From Paenibacillus gorillae (GTDB taxonomy: Bacteria; Bacillota; Bacilli; Paenibacillales; Paenibacillaceae): 64,000 nucleotides of DNA. The stretch is from positions 1 to 64,000 of the forward strand of contig NZ_CBVJ010000021.1 in the NCBI RefSeq assembly GCF_000513275.1, given 5' to 3'. Below, one piece after another: positions 55,114 through 64,000 of the stretch; the stretch's first letter is position 1, and each line of letters opens with the position of its first letter. The position numbers and the translations under genes are program-made. The notes under the pieces were generated by a model. It was not told the origin of the DNA and did not search any database. It saw only the letters and a list, made by a program, of their open reading frames with translations.

Positions 55114-55780
55114 GGACGAAAAAGCAATTGCAGAGTTGGAGCGTGACTATTTGGAAAGCCACAGCTTTGCCGTCGAAATCGAAGGGAGAGGCGATGTCGG
55201 GCTGCAAAAAGCGGTGGAAGGCAGCTATGATCTCATTATATTGGATTTAATGCTGCCTAAGGTGGACGGATTCGAAATATGCCGGCAGATCCGGCAATCT
55301 TCCGATATTCCAGTACTTATGGTAACGGCGAAAAAAGACGACATTGATAAAATTAGAGGACTTGGATTAGGCGCTGACGATTACTTGACGAAGCCGTTTA
55401 GTCCAAGCGAGCTTGTCGCCCGGGTCAAGGCTCACCTGTCGCGATATGAGAGGCTGACAGGCGATAGAGGCGCGGCCGGCAATCAGCTCCATATTCGGGG
55501 ACTGTCGATAGATAAGCCTTCTAGACGAGTGATGATTCATGAGCAAGAGGCCCAGCTGACTGCAAAGGAATATGATCTGCTGCTGCTGCTCGCAACCCAT
55601 CCGAATCGTGTCTTTGATAAAGAGGAATTGTTCGAGCGGGTATGGGGGCTGGAGTCGGTCGGCGACATCGCGACCGTAACGGTTCATATCCGCAGGCTTC
55701 GGGAGAAGATCGAGCATGATCCCTCCAACCCGCAATATATCGAGACGATCTGGGGCGTAGGCTACCGCTTTAAAGTGTAA
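55091..55780 (+). CDS. OmpR/PhoB-family response regulator
   Basis: DNA-binding partner of the overlapping kinase gene. 229 residues. Receiver domain with IEDEKAI acidic pocket, the phosphoacceptor Asp in LIILDLMLPKVDG near residue 53, and the Lys of YLTKPFSPSEL near 102. C-terminal winged helix at about 130-228 (LTAKEYDLLLLLATHPNRVFDKEELFERVWG, in part; ending ETIWGVGYRFKV). It probably activates its own operon including the RND pump 31 bases downstream. Confidence 0.95.
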   Translation: MKKILIIEDEKAIAELERDYLESHSFAVEIEGRGDVGLQKAVEGSYDLIILDLMLPKVDGFEICRQIRQSSDIPVLMVTAKKDDIDKIRGLGLGADDYLTKPFSPSELVARVKAHLSRYERLTGDRGAAGNQLHIRGLSIDKPSRRVMIHEQEAQLTAKEYDLLLLLATHPNRVFDKEELFERVWGLESVGDIATVTVHIRRLREKIEHDPSNPQYIETIWGVGYRFKV

Positions 55781-55811
55781 CAATGAACGAGAGAGAAGGA
55801 GTGGAATTCGT

Positions 55812-58800
55812 TTGAAAAGTATTATTAAGTTTTCGTTGAACAACAAGTTTGCCTTGTGGATTCTAACTGCGATCATTATGTTTGCCGGTTTATATTCCGG
55901 ATTGAACATGAAGATGGAGACGATGCCCGACATTACTGTACCAATTGTAAGTGTTACGACGGTCTATCCGGGAGCAGCTCCAGAGGAAATCATGGAGAAA
56001 GTTACGAAGCCGATCGAGCAGCGTACCCGTAATATGCAGGGCGTTAAAACGGTAAATTCCACTTCGATGGAAAATGCCTCTTCGATCGTTATTGAATACG
56101 ATTACGGGGTAGATATGGATGCAGCGGCAACTGAGATTAAGGAAGCCGTAGCAGGCTTGAGCTTGCCGGAAGGCGCTCAAAGCCCAAGCGTATCGCGGAT
56201 CAGTCTGAATGCATTCCCGGTTCTGGCGCTCAGCCTCTCCAATGATAAGATGGACCTGGAACAATTGACGAAGGATGTAGAGCAGAACATCGTGCCTGAA
56301 CTCGAAGGCATCGAAGGGGTTGCCAGCGTTCAAATCTCCGGTCAAAACGTAAAGCAGGCTGAACTGACGTTTAAGCCGGAGCAGCTAGCGAAGTACGGTT
56401 TGACGGAAGAGACAGTCAAAGGGATTATTCAAGGCAACGCCGTATCGGTGCCGCTCGGCATCTTTGAATTCGGTTCAACCGAAAAAACGGTGCTTGTAGA
56501 CGGCAATATCGTAACAGAAGAAGACCTGAAAAACCTGCAAATTCCGTATACACCGCAAGGCGCTGGCGGCGGTGCGGGAGCTGGAGCAGGTGCAGGCGCA
56601 CCGGCAGGTGGATCTGCCGGCGGAGCGCAAGGCGGAGAATTGCCGGAAGGCATGACGCTTGATATCAAGCTTCCGACCGTATCGCTGAGCGAAGTAGCAG
56701 ATCTTAAAGTTATTGATAAGGCGGAATCGATCTCGCGTACGAATGGTGAGCTGTCTATCGGCATCTCAATCGTCAAATCGGCTGACGCCAACACGGTCGA
56801 CGTTGTCAACGGCGTGAAGAGCAAGATCGCTGACTTGGAGAAAAACAATGATGGATTGAAAGTGATCACTTCACTGGACCAAGGCAAACCGATTGAAGAT
56901 TCGGTTCATACGATGATCAGCAAAGCGATTATCGGCGCTATTATCGCCGTATTCATTATTCTGATCTTCCTTCGCAACATTCGTTCGACGATTATCGCTG
57001 TCGTATCGATTCCGTTGTCGATCCTGATCGCGCTTCTCGTATTGAGCCGTTTCGACGTTACGCTCAATATTATGACGCTTGGCGCGATGACCGTCGCGAT
57101 CGGGCGGGTTATCGACGACTCGATCGTCGTTATCGAGAATATATACAGACGGATGGCGCTGACAGGCGAGAAGCTGAAGGGCAAAGAACTGATTCTGGAC
57201 GCTACGAAAGAAATGTTCGTACCGATCATGTCCTCTACAATCGTTACCATCGCTGTATTCCTGCCGCTCGCGCTCGTCTCAGGCATGATCGGCGAGATCT
57301 TCATGCCGTTTGCACTTACGATTGTATTCGCCCTTCTGGCATCGCTGCTGGTTGCGATTACCGTCGTTCCGATGCTTGCGCATATGATGTTCCGTAACGG
57401 AATCAAAGCCGGCAAAGCGCATGAAGAAAAACCAGGACGCCTGGCGGAATGGTACAAAGGTGCGCTCAAATGGTCGCTCAATCATAAATTTATCGCATTT
57501 GGCATCGCGTTGGTGCTGCTGATCGGCAGTTGCTTCCTTCTTCCGGTTATCGGCATGAGCTTCCTGCCGGGCGACGAAGAGAAGTCGATGGTTGTTACGT
57601 ACAATCCGGCCCCAGGTGAAACCAAGGAACAAGTTGAAGAAATGTCACAGAAAGCAGAAGGCCAGCTGCTTAAACGCACCGGACTTGAGATTGTACAATA
57701 TTCGGTCGGCGGCGGCAATCCGTTCAACCCGGCTGCATCGAAGCAAGCCTTGTTCAATTTGAAATATGAGGAATCATTCAAAGCGTTTGCGGGTGAGAAA
57801 GAGCAAGTCATCGACATGCTGCAGAAGCTTGGCGGCAAAGGTGAATGGAAACAGCAGGATTTCATGGGCGGCGGACTTGGCGGCTCTAACGTGTCGATGG
57901 TTGTCTACGGACCGGATATGAAGTCGCTGCAGCCTGTTGTAGAAGAGCTTCAGAACAAACTGAAAGCAAACAAAAATTTGACGAATGTTGATACAAGCTT
58001 GTCCGAGACGTATGAGCAGTATCGTATAGTTGCTGACCAAGAGAAGCTGAGCCAAAATGGACTGGCTGCCGGTCAAATCGCGATGGCGCTCAGTCCGTCA
58101 AGGAGCAATCCGGTTCTGACGAAGATTGAGAAGGACGGAAAAGAATTAAATGTCTACGTGAAAGTAGAGCAGAAGGTTTACAAGGAAAAGGCCGATCTGG
58201 AAAACGTCAAGCTTACCTCGCCGCTCGGCAAGGAAGTAGCTTTGAAAGATGTAGCTGTTATTGAAGAAGGGCAATCGCCAAACACGATTACCCGTAAAAA
58301 CGACCGTATTTATGCGGAAGTGTCCGCTGACATTACGGCATCCAATGTTGGTGCAGTATCCACGGAACTGAAGACTATGATCGACGGAATGAAGCTTCCA
58401 TCCGGCATGGACATTGAGATGGGCGGCGTAACGGAACAAATGACGGAATCGTTCACCCAGCTTGGTCTTGCCATGCTGGCTGCCATCGCGATCGTATACT
58501 TGGTGCTCGTCATTACATTTGGCGGCGCATTGACACCGTTCGCAATTCTGTTCTCCCTGCCGTTCACGGTTATTGGCGCATTTGTTGGCTTGTGGATCGC
58601 AGGTGAATCGCTCAGCATTACAGCGATGATCGGAGCGCTGATGCTCATCGGCATCGTTGTCACCAATGCAATCGTACTCGTCGACCGCGTTATTCACAAG
58701 GAGCGCGACGGATTAAGCGTCCGCGAAGCGCTTCTAGAAGCGGGAGGCACGCGATTGCGTCCAATTCTGATGACAGCAATTGCAACAGTCGGCGCATTGC

Positions 58801-58955
58801 TGCCGCTCGCGCTTGGTTTCGAATCCGGCGGTCTGATCTCGAAAGGGATGGCGATTACGGTAATCGGCGGTTTGACAAGTTCAACGCTGCTTACGCTGTT
58901 CATCGTACCAATCGTTTACGAGTTTCTGCACCGGAAAAGAAAAACAGCTCAATAA
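55812..58955 (+). CDS. RND-family efflux transporter (SwrC/AcrB-like)
   Basis: Proton-driven multidrug/lipopeptide exporter. 1047 residues, 12 expected helices, and two large extracytoplasmic loops. N-terminal helix near 10-30; PDITVPIVSVTTVYPGAAPEEIMEKVTKPIEQ begins the first porter domain (in part). VAIGRVIDDSIVVIENIYRRM near 425 carries the proton-relay acidic residues. A Gly/Ala-rich insert sits at about 249-278. The start is TTG 55812 after AGAAGGAG. Gram-positive homologues include surfactin-resistance SwrC. No membrane fusion or outer-membrane partner gene is nearby. Confidence 0.94.
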   Translation: MKSIIKFSLNNKFALWILTAIIMFAGLYSGLNMKMETMPDITVPIVSVTTVYPGAAPEEIMEKVTKPIEQRTRNMQGVKTVNSTSMENASSIVIEYDYGVDMDAAATEIKEAVAGLSLPEGAQSPSVSRISLNAFPVLALSLSNDKMDLEQLTKDVEQNIVPELEGIEGVASVQISGQNVKQAELTFKPEQLAKYGLTEETVKGIIQGNAVSVPLGIFEFGSTEKTVLVDGNIVTEEDLKNLQIPYTPQGAGGGAGAGAGAGAPAGGSAGGAQGGELPEGMTLDIKLPTVSLSEVADLKVIDKAESISRTNGELSIGISIVKSADANTVDVVNGVKSKIADLEKNNDGLKVITSLDQGKPIEDSVHTMISKAIIGAIIAVFIILIFLRNIRSTIIAVVSIPLSILIALLVLSRFDVTLNIMTLGAMTVAIGRVIDDSIVVIENIYRRMALTGEKLKGKELILDATKEMFVPIMSSTIVTIAVFLPLALVSGMIGEIFMPFALTIVFALLASLLVAITVVPMLAHMMFRNGIKAGKAHEEKPGRLAEWYKGALKWSLNHKFIAFGIALVLLIGSCFLLPVIGMSFLPGDEEKSMVVTYNPAPGETKEQVEEMSQKAEGQLLKRTGLEIVQYSVGGGNPFNPAASKQALFNLKYEESFKAFAGEKEQVIDMLQKLGGKGEWKQQDFMGGGLGGSNVSMVVYGPDMKSLQPVVEELQNKLKANKNLTNVDTSLSETYEQYRIVADQEKLSQNGLAAGQIAMALSPSRSNPVLTKIEKDGKELNVYVKVEQKVYKEKADLENVKLTSPLGKEVALKDVAVIEEGQSPNTITRKNDRIYAEVSADITASNVGAVSTELKTMIDGMKLPSGMDIEMGGVTEQMTESFTQLGLAMLAAIAIVYLVLVITFGGALTPFAILFSLPFTVIGAFVGLWIAGESLSITAMIGALMLIGIVVTNAIVLVDRVIHKERDGLSVREALLEAGGTRLRPILMTAIATVGALLPLALGFESGGLISKGMAITVIGGLTSSTLLTLFIVPIVYEFLHRKRKTAQ

Positions 58956-58963
58956 TCGAGCAG

Positions 58964-59007
58964 ATGAAAACAGCCGTTCCGCGAACTAGCGGAGCGGCTG
59001 TTTTCAT
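58964..59007. terminator. RND operon terminator
   Basis: Perfect 19-base arms (58964-58982 and 58989-59007; core GCCGTTCCGC/GCGGAGCGGC has one G-U-type change) with A-rich left and T-rich right flanks. Confidence 0.85.
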
Positions 59008-59097
59008 GAATTGCTTTTACCGGGTTCTGCATAACCTATCCTCGTATAGGCTACCCTATGGCCAGATTTATAAAAATGTCAGAAAGGGTGGCATGGT

Positions 59098-59417
59098 GTG
59101 AAGAAATTCTTAATATTGCTCGTGCTTGCATTAAGCATGATTGCCGGATTGTATTCGATATCCATTCAAGCAGCTGCGTCGGAACCGGACTATGCCAAAT
59201 GGGGGAAGCTGGCTGTACAAGAGACCGCATCCAAATACGGTGTGGAGATTGTAGATTACAAGTACGAGGGGCGGTATCCAGTTAGCTCGGAGGCGGTTGA
59301 AGAACGGTTCAAGCTTTGGGTGAGGCAAGGGGCCAAGGAATTTGGAGTCAGGGTTACCCTACATATTCAGCTTCAAACGAACACGGCTGAAAAATGGAGT
59401 TCGAGAAGCTCGACTAA
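59098..59417 (+). CDS. Small secreted DUF3889-type protein, 3' end probably frameshifted
   Basis: Signal peptide at about 1-25 ([26 protein letters not shown]), then a small DUF3889-like (YqzG/YhdC) domain: [25 protein letters not shown] ... [15 protein letters not shown]. As written the frame runs on without a stop into the next gene at 59829. Adding one A to the A5 run at 59390-59394 gives [10 protein letters not shown] and a stop at 59415-59417, a 106-residue protein of family length. So the apparent fusion is probably an artefact. Start GTG 59098; AGAAAGGGTGG upstream. Confidence 0.7.
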
Positions 59418-59517
59418 AGTCGGGATTCTATGCTGCAGCGAAACATTATCTGGTCTTTCAACGTACAATCATTCAGAGTTATATATTATGCTTCTTTGGA
59501 AGCAAGGGGGAAAAACG

Positions 59518-59829
59518 ATGCTGATCACCACTACACCTACTATTGAAGGACGTCCGATTCTGGAATACACGGGGATCGTAACCGGTGAAGCGATTATGGG
59601 TGCTAACGTTGTCCGCGATTTCATGGCATCCATCACGGACATTATCGGGGGCCGTTCCGGCGCTTACGAGAGCAAGCTGAAGGAAGCGAGGGACGTCGCG
59701 ATCGAGGAGATGAAGCAGCAGGCATCCAGGCTTGGGGCTAATGCAGTCGTTGCTATCGATATCGATTATGAAGTTGTTCGTGAAGGTATGTTAATGGTAG
59801 CAGTAAGCGGCACTGCTGTTCGCATTTAA
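59518..59829 (+). CDS. YbjQ/UPF0145 family protein
   Basis: 103 residues from ATG 59518, which has its own strong ribosome site (AAGGGGG, 7-8 bases upstream). The sequence [32 protein letters not shown] and [29 protein letters not shown] match the YbjQ family, a pentameric fold of uncertain role that has been called a heavy-metal-binding domain. The frame is continuous with the upstream DUF3889 protein, but family length and the ribosome site favour a separate gene. A T-rich stretch with TATATT about 30 bases upstream could be its -10. Confidence 0.85.
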   Translation: MLITTTPTIEGRPILEYTGIVTGEAIMGANVVRDFMASITDIIGGRSGAYESKLKEARDVAIEEMKQQASRLGANAVVAIDIDYEVVREGMLMVAVSGTAVRI

Positions 59830-59846
59830 ACAACAAAATTAATGAG

Positions 59847-59883
59847 AACGGCGAGCGGATTAATTTCTGCATCGCCGTTTTTT
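59847..59883 (+). terminator. ybjQ-like gene terminator
   Basis: AACGGCGA (59847-59854) pairs with TCGCCGTT (59872-59879), followed by a T run. Confidence 0.75.
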
Positions 59884-59980
59884 AATCCTTATATTTTTCA
59901 ATTTGTCAAAATATGCAACAAATATAAGACAGCTTCCGTTATTATAGAGATGGATATACATAGAGGAGAGGGGCTTGATT

Positions 59981-62329
59981 GTGAAGCATAAGTTACAACG
60001 TATACTTGCGCTAATTGTATTGATTGGAATAGTTTCTGCCGTTTTTCAGTTAGGCGGAAGGGCGATTGCTGCAGATTCTAACGGTATTGCTGTACAAGCT
60101 GCCGTCGGGTATCAGGGGAATGTAAAGGAAGGCAAGTGGGCGCCTGCCCGTCTAACGTTAACGAATATGACGAAAGCCGATTTGAAGGGCGAAGTTGTCA
60201 TTACGATAGCTGGCAATTTTGGCGGTTCAAGTGATTATATTGTGCCGGCTGAACTGCCTCAAGGGAGCGATGTTGAATTGACGATCGCAATCCCCGGTAT
60301 GACGCTTAATGAAAAAAACAATTTAATCCGATTTTATAAAGGTTCGTATAAGTCAGGGGAAAAGGTCGGCATCAAGATCGGCAGCCCTTATCTAATAAGC
60401 TCGTCTATAGTTAATTATACGATAGGCGTTCTTGCTAGCGATCCGGATACGCTGAACTTTATGCCCTCATTGAATGTGCAAGGCTATAATTTATCCGTTA
60501 TTCCGCTAAAGGAAGAGCAATTGCCGAATTCATCCATCCTGCTCGATTATTTCGATTTGCTCGTAATTAATGACGTTGCGACTTCTGGCTGGGACGAGCA
60601 GCGGGTTAAGGCGATCGAGGATTGGGTGAGGGCAGGAGGAACGCTAATGCTTTCAGGCGGTGCAGGTTACAGCAAAACCGCGCAGGCGTTCGAAACGATA
60701 GCGCCGCTGAAGCAAGAGGGAACCTCTTCGCTGACTAATCCAGCCTCACTTAGCAAGGAAAGCGGAAAGGAATGGAAATCGGCTGCACCGGTAACCGTAT
60801 CAACCGGTTCTGTTATTGAAGGGAATACGGTTTTGTCCGAAAATGGGATACCGCTTGCAATCACCCGGTCTGTAGGAAGCGGCAGCGTTATGTATGTCGC
60901 CTTTGACCCGTCGCTTGAGCCGATTGCATCATGGAATGGCAGTGAACTGGTATATGCCAAATTGCTGAAGGACAGCTTGTCTCCGATTATGCAGGGCAAT
61001 ATGGTTCAGTATTCCAATTCGTACTGGAATATTCAGAACATAATCGACAGGTTTCCTTCTATTAATCCGCCCAAATTTGGCTTGTTATTATGGATGTTCG
61101 TTTTGTATATGGTAATTGCAGCGCCAGTGCTCTATTTCCTGCTCAAAAGGCTGGACCGGAGAGAATGGACCTGGTGGCTGGTGCCAACCCTCGCTATCGT
61201 AATGGGCGTGGCGATATTTATTTTTGGAGCTGAGGATAAACGAAGCTTCCTAGCTCATTCTGTCTCGATTGTGGAGCTGACTCCTGAAGGAGGAGGCGTT
61301 CGATCGGGTGCGTTTGGTGTGTTTTCACCTAACGGAGGTACAATTAAAGCTCATTTCGACCATGCTATTCCGTTACGGCCTTTATCTAATGAAGGTGGCG
61401 GACAATTGAATCTTTCTGGCAATACACAAGTGCTAATGAATGATCAGGGGACGACGATGCAGTGGAACTCTGTTGCTTACTGGTCAACCCGGAAAGCCTG
61501 GTACGATGGTATTGCATTGGATAAAAGCACAGGGAATTTCGGGCTGGCTTACCGCAGCAATAACGGAGCGCAGCAGCTTGAAGTTACGAATCACACGAAG
61601 GCAGCTATGCATCATGTTGCGTTAATTATTAGCGGAAATTTGATTAATGTAGGTGATTTGGCGCCGAATGAAGCCAAGGCGGTCTCGATACCGTCTGTCC
61701 CTTCTGCAAATAGCGGAATGTATTACCCGTTCTCTTCCGCTTTATTTCCTTATGGCAACGGCAGAGACGACGGCAAATACAACCGGCACCGTGAGCTGAT
61801 GGATATGTACTGGAATTCCACTAATCCTGCTTCACAGATGCTGCCGCGTGTGATCGGCTTTAGTGAGGACCATGCGCCAATGTTCCAAGTAAACAACGAT
61901 GCTGTAAGAACGGATAATCTGACGATGTGGGTACAGCAGATCGGAACGCTTATTTCGCAAAATGATGGCCGCGTTACCGTACCGGCAGGCGCTATGCAGC
62001 CTGTTGTCACCACGCAAACGATGCAGCGGCTAGACCATTATGGTGACGGAAATATGAACTTCAGTCCGGGCGAATTGGAATTCGAATTCCATGTGCCGAA
62101 TGAAAAAGCGAAATACGATAAACTCTCATTCTCAATGCTGGCCAATACGACGAATCTTCAGTGGTTGATTTTTAATGCAGCTAGCGGAGATTGGGTACCT
62201 GCTGCAGCGGAAATGGATGCCAAAATGTATATCGATCCGTCCAACACGATACGAATGAAGATGGTAGCTGCGACAGATGGGGATGCCCGTCTGCCGATGA
62301 TTGGGCTGGAAGGAGTGGCGGTACGATAA
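59981..62329 (+). CDS. Large membrane protein with GATase1-like extracytoplasmic domain
   Basis: 782 residues, not assigned to a named family. Signal-like N-terminal helix (ILALIVLIGIVSAVFQLGG). A beta-rich domain at about 30-150, then a segment resembling the glutamine-amidotransferase-like fold (LDYFDLLVINDVATSGWDEQRVKAIEDWVRAGGTLMLSGGAG, read in pieces) at about 185-230. Two membrane helices lie at about 365-385 and 398-418, and a second large extracytoplasmic region follows. GTG 59981 is preferred to TTG 59975 on ribosome-site spacing (AGAGGGG). Overlaps the next gene by one base (TAATG), so it is probably an accessory of the ABC-2 exporter. Confidence 0.75.
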   Translation: MKHKLQRILALIVLIGIVSAVFQLGGRAIAADSNGIAVQAAVGYQGNVKEGKWAPARLTLTNMTKADLKGEVVITIAGNFGGSSDYIVPAELPQGSDVELTIAIPGMTLNEKNNLIRFYKGSYKSGEKVGIKIGSPYLISSSIVNYTIGVLASDPDTLNFMPSLNVQGYNLSVIPLKEEQLPNSSILLDYFDLLVINDVATSGWDEQRVKAIEDWVRAGGTLMLSGGAGYSKTAQAFETIAPLKQEGTSSLTNPASLSKESGKEWKSAAPVTVSTGSVIEGNTVLSENGIPLAITRSVGSGSVMYVAFDPSLEPIASWNGSELVYAKLLKDSLSPIMQGNMVQYSNSYWNIQNIIDRFPSINPPKFGLLLWMFVLYMVIAAPVLYFLLKRLDRREWTWWLVPTLAIVMGVAIFIFGAEDKRSFLAHSVSIVELTPEGGGVRSGAFGVFSPNGGTIKAHFDHAIPLRPLSNEGGGQLNLSGNTQVLMNDQGTTMQWNSVAYWSTRKAWYDGIALDKSTGNFGLAYRSNNGAQQLEVTNHTKAAMHHVALIISGNLINVGDLAPNEAKAVSIPSVPSANSGMYYPFSSALFPYGNGRDDGKYNRHRELMDMYWNSTNPASQMLPRVIGFSEDHAPMFQVNNDAVRTDNLTMWVQQIGTLISQNDGRVTVPAGAMQPVVTTQTMQRLDHYGDGNMNFSPGELEFEFHVPNEKAKYDKLSFSMLANTTNLQWLIFNAASGDWVPAAAEMDAKMYIDPSNTIRMKMVAATDGDARLPMIGLEGVAVR

Positions 62330-63315
62330 TGACACATACGACAACTGAAATGGAGCAAGTTATCGAACCGGCGGAAACGCCAATGATTGAAATAAGAGGA
62401 CTGACCAAAAGCTTTGGCACGTTTCAAGCGCTGAAATCGATAGATTTGACAATCGCTAAAGGTACGGTGTTCGGCTTTGTCGGTCCCAACGGTGCGGGCA
62501 AATCGACTACGATGTCGATTTTGGCGACGCTGATGGCCCCTTCCTCCGGTTACGCGAAGGTGGACGGCTTTGACGTTACTGAATATCCGGCGGAAGTTCG
62601 CAAACGGATCGGCTATATGCCGGATTTCTTCGGCGTGTACGATCAATTCAAAACGTTGGAGTACATGCATTTTTATGGAGCGAGTTATGGAATACCGAAG
62701 CAGGAGAGGGAGCAATTAATACCTCAATTGCTGGAGCTCGTTAATTTGAGTGATAAGAAGGAAGCCTACGTGGATACGTTGTCACGTGGTATGAAGCAGC
62801 GTTTATGTCTGGCGCGCTGTCTCGTTCATGACCCGGATCTGCTCATCCTCGACGAGCCGGCTTCCGGTCTCGATCCGCGGGCGCGGATTGAAATGAGGGA
62901 AATACTGCGGGAATTGAAGGCAATGGGCAAAACGATCATTATCTCCTCGCATATTTTGCCGGAGCTGGCGGAGATGGTCGATGAGATCGGCGTTATCGAG
63001 CACGGTCAAATGATCGCGAAAGGCAATGTTGCGGATATTCAAAACCGGATGCGGGTGAAGCGGATTTTGTCGATCCGGTTAATCGACAGAGCGGAAGAGG
63101 CGGAGCATTGGCTGCGCGAGCAGCCATTCGTTAATCGTGTGCTCCGCGACGAACGCGGCATTCACGTTCATTACAGCGGTCATGATGAAGAACAGGCAAA
63201 TCTGCTGCAGCAAATGATAGGGGCCGGTTACAAGCTGATCTCGTTCAGCGAGGGACAAACAAACTTGGAAGACATCTTTCTGGAAATTACGAAAGGAGGC
63301 GAAGCGATCTCATGA
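62329..63315 (+). CDS. ABC transporter ATP-binding protein
   Basis: ATPase of an ABC-2 type exporter. 328 residues from ATG 62329 (GGAAGGAGTGG upstream; the longer open frame is rejected). Walker A GPNGAGKSTT near residue 56, signature LSRGMKQRL near 152 (SR in place of the usual SG, common in this class), Walker B LLILDEPASGLDP and H-loop ISSHILPEL. A C-terminal regulatory region of about 90 residues follows. Coupled to both neighbours by 1- and 4-base overlaps. Confidence 0.93.
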   Translation: MTHTTTEMEQVIEPAETPMIEIRGLTKSFGTFQALKSIDLTIAKGTVFGFVGPNGAGKSTTMSILATLMAPSSGYAKVDGFDVTEYPAEVRKRIGYMPDFFGVYDQFKTLEYMHFYGASYGIPKQEREQLIPQLLELVNLSDKKEAYVDTLSRGMKQRLCLARCLVHDPDLLILDEPASGLDPRARIEMREILRELKAMGKTIIISSHILPELAEMVDEIGVIEHGQMIAKGNVADIQNRMRVKRILSIRLIDRAEEAEHWLREQPFVNRVLRDERGIHVHYSGHDEEQANLLQQMIGAGYKLISFSEGQTNLEDIFLEITKGGEAIS

Positions 63316-64000
63316 GAAACGAAGGCTTAGCTGGAAGAGGGTCAGGCAATTGGCGCTCCAGACTAATTAATCCCGTGCTGGACAAGGAATTCAGACTGCG
63401 CATGCGGACGGCCCGTTCCATGTGGACGATGTTCGCCTATTTATTCGCCATCGGTCTGATGGCGCTTTGCGCGATTTATTTGACGCAAGAGCTGGGCAGC
63501 AGCTCAGCGTCATTTAATCCGGAGCGAAGCCGGATTCTGTTTTATTTTCTAAGCTTCGCTCAACTGGGGCTCATTACATTCATGGCTCCCGGCCTTACCG
63601 CAGGTGTCATTAGCGGAGAGAGGGAGAAGCAGACGCTTAATTTGCTGCTGACGACGCAGCAAAGCTCGACGACAATTATTTTAAGCAAGCTGGTGTCATC
63701 ACTTGGCTTTATGGTTCTGATCGTCGTCAGCACGATACCCGTGTATAGCATGGTCTTCCTCTATGGCGGCATTTCGCCCTCGCAGCTCTTTCAAGTGTTT
63801 ATCTATTACTTTTTTATGATGATTATGCTAGGCTCGCTAGGTATACTATTCTCGACTCTGTTCAAACGCACGATGATATCCGTTATCGTGACATACGGAG
63901 TTACGCTGTTTATCTATGTCGGTACGCTGCTTATTTTTTATGTCGCATTAAGCGTGACGGGCAATGCAGCGAACAATGCGGTCAATCCGGCAGTCTACAA
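63312..64000 (+). CDS. ABC-2 type permease (3' end outside window)
   Basis: Membrane subunit partnering the ATPase just upstream (ATGA overlap). 229 residues visible with no stop before the window end. After a basic N-terminus with LDKEFRLRMRTARS, hydrophobic helices occur near residues 37-58, 75-95, 120-145, 165-190 and 195-220. ISGEREKQTLNLLLTT near 100 is characteristic of ABC-2 gliding/copper-type permeases (NosY/GldF-like). Substrate unknown. Confidence 0.88.
   Translation, partial: MRNEGLAGRGSGNWRSRLINPVLDKEFRLRMRTARSMWTMFAYLFAIGLMALCAIYLTQELGSSSASFNPERSRILFYFLSFAQLGLITFMAPGLTAGVISGEREKQTLNLLLTTQQSSTTIILSKLVSSLGFMVLIVVSTIPVYSMVFLYGGISPSQLFQVFIYYFFMMIMLGSLGILFSTLFKRTMISVIVTYGVTLFIYVGTLLIFYVALSVTGNAANNAVNPAVY

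Noticed and set aside
1-64000. tRNA, rRNA, prophage or insertion sequence genes
   Set aside because: I saw no transposase, integrase, phage structural protein, rRNA or convincing tRNA cloverleaf on either strand; small structured RNAs may still have been missed by eye.

Overview
The window looks like a Paenibacillus-type genome: a Gram-positive, endospore-forming member of the Bacillales with moderate GC. Gene content and order follow the infB-to-spoVS/miaB backbone known from Bacillus subtilis (infB, rbfA, nrnA, truB, ribF, rpsO, pnp, ylxY, mlpA, dut, dpaAB, asd, dapG, dapA, rnjB, tepA, ylzJ, spoIIIE, ymfF to ymfM, pgsA, cinA, recA, rny, ymdB, spoVS, miaB, ricA). Genus assignment is inference from synteny and protein character; no rRNA is present.

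Layout. 1-7,960: translation and RNA genes (infB, cut by the window start, to pnp), nearly all on the + strand and often overlapping. 8,050-16,050: a putative sigma-E-driven deacetylase, an M16 peptidase, dut, then the dipicolinate and lysine/diaminopimelate block, which supplies spore dipicolinic acid and cell-wall diaminopimelate. 16,050-17,046: a gene-free kilobase with duplicated terminators, dispersed repeats and a long inverted repeat. 17,047-33,400: rnjB, tepA-ylzJ, spoIIIE, the cortex-lytic enzyme gene sleB, the ymfF-ymfH-ymfI cluster, DUF3243, ymfK, ymfM, yajQ, pgsA, cinA and an SOS-controlled recA. 33,400-37,200: recX, rny, ymdB, spoVS. 37,200-41,740: dipeptidase, 2-oxoacid:ferredoxin oxidoreductase (korAB) and an isolated pduL. 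41,790-43,510: an AT-rich, divergent NmrA-type oxidoreductase/TetR pair that looks acquired. 43,690-47,000: miaB, ricA, an iron alcohol dehydrogenase. 47,000-51,800: second repeat patch, bioY divergent from an ECF ATPase and an unusual ATPase-EcfT fusion, then an MFS exporter. 51,970-64,000: signal peptidase, a DUF4184 membrane protein, a histidine kinase/response regulator/RND pump operon, two small genes, and a large membrane protein with an ABC-2 exporter that runs off the window end.

Sporulation control is readable in the DNA. Candidate sigma-E (ylxY-like), sigma-G (sleB, tepA, weaker DUF3243), sigma-H (spoVS) and weak sigma-K (dpaA) promoters sit in front of genes with matching roles. 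recA has a LexA box.

Six probable single-base indels in A or T runs break ymfH, yajQ, recA and a DUF4184 gene (twice) and create an apparent DUF3889-YbjQ fusion. Repairing each gives a full-length family member, so consensus sequencing errors are the best explanation. I did not find a clearly new multi-gene system. The best candidates for undescribed biology are the intergenic repeats (16.2-16.8 kb, 47.06-47.13 kb, 11.04-11.15 kb) and the EcfA-EcfT fusion beside BioY.
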